Below are positions 1-5,016 of a stretch of DNA of 9,018 nt, piece by piece (within the stretch, counting starts at the first letter, position 1; each line of letters starts with the position of its first letter). The notes beneath the pieces are model-generated. The model made no database searches. It worked only from the letters and a program-made list of their open reading frames with translations, and was not told the DNA's origin. Both the position numbers and the translations under genes were made by a program. Origin of the DNA: Methylomonas sp. (lineage in GTDB: Bacteria; Pseudomonadota; Gammaproteobacteria; Methylococcales; Methylomonadaceae); contig NZ_JALOBS010000069.1 of assembly GCF_023228165.1 (NCBI RefSeq), positions 1 to 9,018 on the forward strand. Direction: 5' to 3'.

Positions 1-2169
1 GCCGAAGGCCGTATCACTACCTTTAAGTACGACGACCTGGGCCGCGTGATTGAAATCGTCGACCCCTTGGTCGAAACCCCGACTGACAAAACTCAAACCT
101 TCGCCTACGATGAAGCCGGCAACGTCATCGAAGCCACCGACCGCAAGGGCCAGACCAGTCGCTACAGCTATGACCGCTTGAACCGCAACACCCAAATCGA
201 TCATCTGGCCGACGGCAGTCAGGAGGCCTACACTTACGATGTCTTCGGCGACCTGATCCAAAGCCAAAACGCCGATGTCACCTACACTTATACCTACACC
301 AGCAAACACCAACTGCAAAGCAAAACCGACAGCCGCGCCAGTAAAACCCTGAGTTGGACCTACGACCCGGCCGGCAATATCGATACCAAGACCGACTTTC
401 AAGGCGACATCACCACCTACCAATACGACAGCGCCAACCGGCTGGTGGCAGAAACCAACCCGGCCTATTTGCAAGTCAGCTACCACTACGACGGAGCCGG
501 CCGGCTCATCGACCGCATCCTCAGCAACGGCGCGATTACCCATTACGGCTGGGATGCGGCCGGCCGGCTGACGCAACTGAAAAACACTACCCTCACCGGC
601 GGACTGGTCAACGATACCGGCTACACAAGAGACCGGCTCGGCAATATTCTGAGCCAGACCGAAACCAACTCGCTGGGCCAAGTCACAGGGACTACGAACT
701 ACAGCTACGACCCGGCATACCGCCTACTCAGCGCCGACTACCCCGGTACAGCCTTCGACGAAAGCTTTACTTACGATAAAGTAGGCAACCGCAAAACCCA
801 TACCCAAGGCAGCCTGGCGCCGAATGCCAACACCCGGTACTATGCCTACGACGCCGGCAACCGTCTTAACAATATCCGTATCGGCAGTACCGGCGGCAGC
901 ATCGAATCGGCTTTCAGCTACGACGACAACGGCAGTCTGATCCAGGAAACCGGCCCGAGAGCCAAAACCATCACCTGGGACGCCAACAACCGGGTCAAAC
1001 AAATCAACGGCAGCCAATACCGCTACGACCCCAAAGGCTACCGCATCGAAAAAACCGGCAGCCTGACCAACCGCTACTACCTGGAAGGCGAACACCTGGA
1101 AGCCGTATACGACGGCAACGGCGCGTTGCGCGACCAGTATATGCGCGGCACGGTGATCGACGAAGTGGTCAACGGCTACCACCGCGATGCTAACAACGTC
1201 ATGGTCAACAGCACCTATCACCATGACGCTCTGCAATCGGTTTTGGGCCAAAGCGCCCACGACGGCCAACTCCAGTCTACCCAAAGCTACACCGCCTTCG
1301 GCAACCTCCTAAGCGGCACCGGCACCAGCAACACTCTGCAGAAGTACACCGGTAGGGAATTGGACGGCGAGAGCGGCTGCTATTATTACAGGGCTCGGAT
1401 TTATTGTCCGGAGTTGGGGCGGTTTATCAGCGCGGACCCGCTGGGGTTTAAGGCGGGGGTTAATTTTTATGTTTACGTCAATAACAACCCTGTCAACGCG
1501 AATGATCCGAGTGGGAATATCTGCGTCGGATGCATGGTGTTAGCACTGGCTAATACCCCCGTTGGCCAAGCGCTTTCCGATCCAGCCTATTACCAATTGC
1601 TAGGTGATCACGCCGGTCAATTCGCAAATGGGGTGATTTCGTATCCTCGCGGTATAGTACGCGCTGTCGATTACGGGACACAGTTAATGGGATTACAGGG
1701 CGATGCCCTCCAGTCCCGCTCACAAGTTAATCTTCAAATTTTAAATACTCTGACTAATCAAGCCATTCAAAATCCGGATGTTGCTCTAAATTTCGCGACT
1801 GATTATGCTGCTCAGAATGTGTCGCAGGTTGCTGGTAGATTTTATGCGGGAATTGGAACTGGATTATTATTTCCAAATACTTATCAAGGGAAATTGACAT
1901 CTCTAGGCTTGAGTGGCACCGCTATGTTTGGCGATGCTATGAATGCCATAAATAATGGTGTTAATACTTTGCAAGGACTCATTCCGCCTGTTTTGGGGGC
2001 ACCAGTTACGCCGAGCATTAACTTTAATTTAAATATTCAAACAAGTTCATCGAACTCTCTTTCAAATACCATATCAAATTATTTGGGTGGTAATTTTGCG
2101 AACGGCGGATTTGTGCTTTACCCCAATAAATCCAATACAAATATGATGGCGCAAGTATATAAGAAATAA
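1..2169 (+). CDS. Rhs/YD-repeat polymorphic toxin, 5'-partial, with variable C-terminal tip 1
   Basis: The frame is open from base 1 (AEGRITTFKYDDLGR...), so the true start lies upstream; the GTG at 46 is internal. 722 residues are visible. About the first 450 are YD repeats (YDEAGN, YDRLNR, YDPAGN, YDKVGN), which in known Rhs proteins form a beta-shell enclosing the toxin. The Rhs-associated core lies at 1345-1515: YTGREL, YYYRARIYCPELGRF, ADPLGF, NNNPVNANDPSG. IYC replaces the more usual YYD. The aspartates of DPLG and DPSG, which in studied Rhs proteins contribute to self-cleavage that frees the tip, are present. The tip (1516-2166, 217 aa) is AT-richer, with hydrophobic and glycine stretches; I recognise no enzymatic family. 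It ends in NGGFVLYPNKSNTN...VYKK, shared with the other cassettes. The next gene starts one base after the stop. This is probably the expressed parent gene of the locus, since it alone has an upstream shell. Confidence 0.93.
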   Translation, partial: AEGRITTFKYDDLGRVIEIVDPLVETPTDKTQTFAYDEAGNVIEATDRKGQTSRYSYDRLNRNTQIDHLADGSQEAYTYDVFGDLIQSQNADVTYTYTYTSKHQLQSKTDSRASKTLSWTYDPAGNIDTKTDFQGDITTYQYDSANRLVAETNPAYLQVSYHYDGAGRLIDRILSNGAITHYGWDAAGRLTQLKNTTLTGGLVNDTGYTRDRLGNILSQTETNSLGQVTGTTNYSYDPAYRLLSADYPGTAFDESFTYDKVGNRKTHTQGSLAPNANTRYYAYDAGNRLNNIRIGSTGGSIESAFSYDDNGSLIQETGPRAKTITWDANNRVKQINGSQYRYDPKGYRIEKTGSLTNRYYLEGEHLEAVYDGNGALRDQYMRGTVIDEVVNGYHRDANNVMVNSTYHHDALQSVLGQSAHDGQLQSTQSYTAFGNLLSGTGTSNTLQKYTGRELDGESGCYYYRARIYCPELGRFISADPLGFKAGVNFYVYVNNNPVNANDPSGNICVGCMVLALANTPVGQALSDPAYYQLLGDHAGQFANGVISYPRGIVRAVDYGTQLMGLQGDALQSRSQVNLQILNTLTNQAIQNPDVALNFATDYAAQNVSQVAGRFYAGIGTGLLFPNTYQGKLTSLGLSGTAMFGDAMNAINNGVNTLQGLIPPVLGAPVTPSINFNLNIQTSSSNSLSNTISNYLGGNFANGGFVLYPNKSNTNMMAQVYKK
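1516..2169 (+). other. Variable toxin tip 1 of the leading rhs gene
   Basis: This is the segment after the DPSG core boundary, 217 residues. Composition falls from GC-rich to AT-rich close to this border. The tip starts with a cysteine pair (CVGC) and a hydrophobic stretch, then a mixed helical-looking region rich in N, Q, A and L, then a glycine/proline-rich part before the conserved tail. No nuclease, ADP-ribosyltransferase or deaminase motif is apparent by eye. Because the adjacent gene encodes a membrane protein, a membrane-directed toxin is the favoured guess, but this is inference. Confidence 0.7.
2098..2169 (+). repeat. Conserved toxin-tail motif, copy 1
   Basis: 72 nt including the stop. 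It encodes ANGGFVLYPNKSNTNMM and then AQVYKK. The YPNKSNTN block and terminal VY-x-K are shared with four other places in the window although the toxin bodies differ. Confidence 0.85.
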
Positions 2170-2170
2170 A

Positions 2171-2473
2171 ATGATGACTTTTAAATGCCCAGTTTGTCAC
2201 GATGATGGAATATCATTAAAAGGAAAAATTTTTGCCCGTAAAAGGAGGCCTGCCAAGTGTTGTTTTTGTAACGCAGAAGTTATTCCAGACCCCCAGATCA
2301 GTCAAGTTATTTATGTATTAGGATTAATTGTTATGTATGTAGCAGTATATTGGTCGTTTAAATTAAGTAGTTGGTTACCGCTTATTTTTGAATTTCTTTG
2401 TTATGAAATTGCTCTTTATTTCGTTCCACTGGTTAATAAGGATAATGGAAAAAATTTATCCGGTAGACAATAA
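2171..2473 (+). CDS. Putative immunity protein: zinc ribbon plus two membrane segments
   Basis: 100 aa. The ATG lies one base after the rhs stop codon, so the two genes are probably co-transcribed and translationally coupled; no clear Shine-Dalgarno is seen, and a second ATG follows immediately at 2174. The N-terminus has CPVC at residues 6-9 and CFC ending at C33 (C-x2-C ... C-x2-C), a zinc-ribbon pattern with a basic KRRPAK stretch between the pairs. Two hydrophobic segments follow (about residues 45-63 and 68-88), then a short polar tail. Position directly after a variable toxin tip is the classic place for a cognate immunity gene, and an inner-membrane location would suit protection against a membrane-active toxin. 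I do not recognise a named family. An unrelated small membrane protein cannot be excluded. Confidence 0.75.
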   Translation: MMTFKCPVCHDDGISLKGKIFARKRRPAKCCFCNAEVIPDPQISQVIYVLGLIVMYVAVYWSFKLSSWLPLIFEFLCYEIALYFVPLVNKDNGKNLSGRQ

Positions 2474-2507
2474 ACAACGTACAAAGCATTAAGAGGTGCA
2501 GCTAGTA

Positions 2508-2550
2508 GCCCGGTAGGATGCGCTAAACAACGAGCGGCGCATCATTCGCG
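2508..2550. repeat. REP-like intergenic palindrome
   Basis: Between the first partner gene and the second rhs cassette there is a perfect 7-bp dyad, GATGCGC (2517-2523) and GCGCATC (2537-2543), with a 13-nt loop, flanked by GTAG on the left and ATTCGCG on the right. The form resembles repetitive extragenic palindromes of gammaproteobacteria. It lies only 10-15 bases before the ATG of the next cassette and could mark a recombination junction. It lacks a T-tract, so it is not a canonical intrinsic terminator. Confidence 0.55.
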
Positions 2551-2559
2551 TAATAAACA

Positions 2560-4200
2560 ATGAAAAACCATAGCAAAATCGACTACCAATGCGACAAAGC
2601 AGGCGGCTTGCTTGACCACATCCTCAGCAACGGCGCGATCACTCATTACGACTGGGATGCGGCCGGCCGGCTGACCCAACTGAAAAACACCACACTCACC
2701 GGCGGACTGGTCAACGATACCGGCTACACAAGAGACCGGCTCGGCAATATTCTGAGCCAAACCGATGATGTGCAGGGATGCACGAATGTCGCGGGCGCAG
2801 GATGCGCAGGAGCGACCACCAACGCCCTGGGCCAAATCACCGGCACCACAGTTTTTAGCTACGACCCGGAAAACCGCCTCAAAACCGCCGACAACCCCGG
2901 CACAGCCTTCGACGAAAGCTTCAGCTACGACAAGGTCGGTAACCGCAAGACCCACACGCTAAACGGCAGCACCCAATACTACAACGTCGACGCTGGCAAC
3001 CGCCTGAAAGACATCCGCAGCGGCAGCCCAACCGGAACGATCTTCGAAAGCTACGGCTACGACGACAACGGCAGCCTGACCAGCGTCAGCGGTAACCGCA
3101 ATCTGACCTTGACTTGGGACGCCAACAACCGGGTCAAACAAATCAACAGTACCCAGTACCGCTACGACCCCAAAGGCTACCGCATCGAAAAAACCGGCAG
3201 CCAAACCACCCGCTACTACCTGGAAGGAGAACACCTGGAAGCCGTATACGACGGCAACGGCGCGCTACGCGACCAGTATCTGCGCGGCACGGTCATCGAC
3301 GAAGTGGTCAACGGCTACCACCGCGACGCCGACAACGTCATGGTCAACACCACCTATCATCATGACGCCCTGCAATCGGTGCTGGGCCAAAGCGCGCATG
3401 ATGGCCAGATTCAAGCCACCCAAAGTTACACCGCTTTCGGCGGCAATCTGAGCGGCACCGGCACCAGCAACACCCTGCAGAAGTACACCGGTAGGGAACT
3501 GGACGGCGAGAGCGGCTGCTATTATTACAGGGCTCGGATTTATTGTCCGGATATGGGCCGGTTTATCAGCGAGGACCCGCTGGGGTTTAAGGCGGGGGTT
3601 AACTTTTATGCCTACGTCAATAATAATCCGGTTAATGCCAATGATCCGACGGGGAATATTACGTTTACTATGACTGGTCAGCTCAATATTCCAGGTTGGA
3701 TAAATGATATAGCACAAAAGATTGGGTTAGCTGATTTAGGTGGCGGAAAATCAATTCAATTCGGAACCGCTGAATCCTTCCCGTTATTTGATGGAGCAGA
3801 GCGCGATAGCGGCATACTTTTGTCAGGTGGCGCCGGTGGTGACGTAAGTCATCCATTAAATGGTGGGAATAATTTATACGGAATTGGTTCCTTGAATCTT
3901 AGTATCGGTATCTCACCTGGTTCGGTTAAAGATCTTGCAGGTAGAGACAATGAAATTAGCTTAACTTTCCCAGGTGTATCTGCCGGCGTGAGTTTTAATG
4001 CTCAAACTGGCTCGTATAGTGGAATGTCTATTGGAACTGGAGCGGGATTTAGTTTTGGGGCACAAGAGACACTTACTGGAGTTTATAGTATGAAAAATGG
4101 ATTTATTGGTTTCGACAACAGTAGTTCAGCAAATGGTGGTTTTGTTATTTACCCAAATAAGTCAAATACGAATATGATGCAAAGTGTATATAAAAAATAA
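2560..4200 (+). CDS. Orphan 5'-truncated Rhs cassette with variable C-terminal tip 2
   Basis: 546 aa from ATG 2560; no Shine-Dalgarno precedes it, and the first ~25 codons look like decayed shell (CDKAGGLLDH where cassette 1 has YDGAGRLIDR). From there it is collinear with, and nearly identical to, the shell of the first rhs gene from about base 487. It lacks the upstream shell and any export region, so on its own it is probably a silent donor cassette. In-frame extra 17 residues (VQGCTNVAGAGC...) interrupt the shell at 2770-2817. The core (3484-3654) reads RARIYCPDMGRF, EDPLGF, NDPTG. Tip 2 (3655-4197, 181 aa) is glycine/serine-rich with alternating hydrophobic residues, suggesting beta structure, and ends with the shared NGGFVIYPNKSNTN...VYKK tail. 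Toxin family not recognised. A small membrane-protein gene follows 40 bases downstream. Confidence 0.85.
   Translation: MKNHSKIDYQCDKAGGLLDHILSNGAITHYDWDAAGRLTQLKNTTLTGGLVNDTGYTRDRLGNILSQTDDVQGCTNVAGAGCAGATTNALGQITGTTVFSYDPENRLKTADNPGTAFDESFSYDKVGNRKTHTLNGSTQYYNVDAGNRLKDIRSGSPTGTIFESYGYDDNGSLTSVSGNRNLTLTWDANNRVKQINSTQYRYDPKGYRIEKTGSQTTRYYLEGEHLEAVYDGNGALRDQYLRGTVIDEVVNGYHRDADNVMVNTTYHHDALQSVLGQSAHDGQIQATQSYTAFGGNLSGTGTSNTLQKYTGRELDGESGCYYYRARIYCPDMGRFISEDPLGFKAGVNFYAYVNNNPVNANDPTGNITFTMTGQLNIPGWINDIAQKIGLADLGGGKSIQFGTAESFPLFDGAERDSGILLSGGAGGDVSHPLNGGNNLYGIGSLNLSIGISPGSVKDLAGRDNEISLTFPGVSAGVSFNAQTGSYSGMSIGTGAGFSFGAQETLTGVYSMKNGFIGFDNSSSANGGFVIYPNKSNTNMMQSVYKK
2770..2817 (+). repeat. REP-like twin-hairpin insert inside the Rhs shell, copy A
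   Basis: A 48-nt element is present here but absent at the same shell position in the first rhs gene (SQTETNSLGQ near 655-680). It contains two short perfect hairpins: GTGCA-GGGA-TGCAC (2770-2783) and GCGCA-GGA-TGCGC (2795-2807). It keeps the frame; relative to the first gene the net gain is 17 codons. It is identical to the copy at 5350-5397. Confidence 0.7.
3655..4200 (+). other. Variable toxin tip 2, beta-like and glycine-rich
   Basis: The segment after the NDPTG core boundary shares no visible similarity with tips 1 or 3 until the final tail. Residues follow alternating polar/hydrophobic patterns with many G and S (for example LNLSIGISPG and SGMSIGTGAG), as in beta-hairpins or pore-forming strands. 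There is no recognisable catalytic motif. The pore-former idea is inference from composition and from the membrane-protein neighbour. Confidence 0.55.
4129..4200 (+). repeat. Conserved toxin-tail motif, copy 2
   Basis: 72 nt including the stop, encoding ANGGFVIYPNKSNTNMM and then QSVYKK, at the end of tip 2. Confidence 0.85.
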
Positions 4201-4230
4201 ATAAATTAAATATCATTATTAGAGTTGCTT

Positions 4231-4236
4231 AGGAGG
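4231..4236 (+). promoter_or_regulatory. Strong Shine-Dalgarno AGGAGG
   Basis: A perfect AGGAGG precedes two adjacent possible starts: GTG 4241 (4-nt gap) and TTG 4244 (7-nt gap). The spacing favours TTG 4244, although GTG gives only one more residue. It is the only strong ribosome-binding site in the locus and implies that this partner gene is translated on its own rather than only by coupling. Confidence 0.7.
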
Positions 4237-4240
4237 GTTT

Positions 4241-4495
4241 GTGTTGAATATTAGTTTGATCGATGCTGCGGCTTTTGTGTTTTTTGTCGGAGGATCGATT
4301 ATTATAATTAGAATTTCGGCAAGAACTGGGAAGTCTATTTTTAAAATAATTCTTGGGTTTGAAATAAAGCCATTTGTTTTGTTAACAACAACTAATGAGA
4401 AGATTTTTATAGGCGGCTTATTTCTTTTTTCATTTGTTATGTTTTATTTCTGGACTCATGGTGTTATCACTATAGGTGATTTGTTTGGACAATAG
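4241..4495 (+). CDS. Putative immunity protein of cassette 2, two-TM membrane protein
   Basis: About 84 aa, starting at GTG 4241 or TTG 4244 behind AGGAGG. Hydrophobic segments lie at about residues 7-23 and 54-71, separated by a basic loop (RISARTGKSIFK) and a short polar stretch (TTTNEK). The stop is TAG at 4493-4495. It follows the tip-2 stop by 40 bases on the same strand, the expected immunity position. No family is recognised. The coding region is AT-rich like the tip and unlike the GC-rich shell, so it probably travels with the tip as a toxin-immunity unit (inference). Confidence 0.72.
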   Translation: MLNISLIDAAAFVFFVGGSIIIIRISARTGKSIFKIILGFEIKPFVLLTTTNEKIFIGGLFLFSFVMFYFWTHGVITIGDLFGQ

Positions 4496-4513
4496 AATGT
4501 AATCGGTCTGTGA

Positions 4514-4600
4514 CGCAAAGCAGGTTCAGTAAATGGCGGGTTTGTTTTGTATCCAAATAAGTCAAATACGAATATGATGACTTCGGTTTATTCAAAATAA
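4514..4600 (+). pseudogene. Orphan toxin tail: last 28 codons of a lost Rhs tip
   Basis: After an in-frame TGA (4511-4513) the sequence reads RKAGSVNGGFVLYPNKSN followed by TNMMTSVYSK and TAA (4598-4600). This is the same C-terminal tail as in the complete cassettes, but no toxin body or Rhs core precedes it; the preceding gene ends at 4495. There is no start codon in the fragment before the methionines near its end. It is read as the 3' remnant of a deleted cassette whose partner gene (4615-4928) was left behind. Confidence 0.8.
4529..4600 (+). repeat. Conserved toxin-tail motif, copy 3 (orphan)
   Basis: 72 nt including the stop, encoding VNGGFVLYPNKSNTNMM and then TSVYSK, without a toxin body. 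Confidence 0.85.
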
Positions 4601-4614
4601 AAATTAAAAACAAA

Positions 4615-4928
4615 ATGATAAATTCTGATTTGATAATTGGTTTTGTTGCAGGAAATGTCTATGGTTATTTTTTTAGGCCTATTTTCCAGTTTTTTTTCGA
4701 AATTCGGTACTTATATTTAAACGGTCTTTATTGCCTTCATTTGTGGTTTTAATATTTGTCGGCATAATACCTTCGATTGGAGTAGGTGGATTTATACTTA
4801 CTATTTTATTTCTGAAACCATATATTATGGTTTGGGAAGTATTTATTTCGATTTTTATGATTTGTTTTTTTGTCGGTATGAGCGCATATGCTGTATTGCA
4901 TAGGAAGCAGGTAAATAAATGGGACTAA
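4615..4928 (+). CDS. Frameshifted small membrane protein, putative orphan immunity gene
   Basis: ATG 4615 opens a frame reading MINSDLIIGFVAGNVYGYFF and on to Q25, then meets eight T's at 4690-4697. Continuing in the same frame gives a different tail and stops after about 45 codons. A -1 shift (or one extra T) at the run joins it to the frame containing LPSFVVLIFVGIIPSIGVGG and ending KQVNKWD, stop at 4926-4928. The joined product would be 104 aa with several hydrophobic segments. The second part alone could start at TTG 4731 (65 aa). In the upstream frame the phase U-UUU-UUC fits a ribosomal slippery heptamer, but decay or an undercounted homopolymer is equally possible. No good Shine-Dalgarno is seen. 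It follows an orphan toxin tail, so it looks like an immunity gene that outlived its toxin. Confidence 0.55.
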
Positions 4929-5016
4929 CGCGTCAAGATGCTGGGACAAAAGCCCCAAGGCCATAAGATGCGCAGAGTTTATAGGCTGCCGCCGTCAGGC
5001 ACACCGATCGCGGTTC
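4929..5016. other. Junction spacer before cassette 3
   Basis: This 88-nt stretch between the frameshifted partner gene and the third cassette is clearly GC-richer than the gene before it. I find no gene, convincing promoter or terminator in it; a weak GGG...CCCC dyad near 4942-4956 has no T-tract. It is probably debris of a recombination junction, since Rhs homology resumes only at about 5071. Confidence 0.4.

Noticed and set aside
354..779. Plus-strand out-of-frame reading inside the first shell, rich in R, P and Q
   Set aside because: It lies entirely inside the rhs gene, and its arginine/proline/glutamine-rich product is typical of a shifted GC-rich frame.
724..1284. Long open frames on the minus strand opposite the Rhs shells (also near 2542-2955, 2959-3717, 5251-5535 and 5539-6027)
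   Set aside because: They recur at the same relative places in each shell copy and give V/A/G-rich proteins mirrored from YD-repeat codons. They have no RBS, and the sense frame is a clear Rhs protein.
4929..5016. Possible tRNA, attC site or structured RNA in the GC-richer spacer
   Set aside because: No cloverleaf or attC core pair can be drawn; only a weak GGG/CCCC dyad is present.
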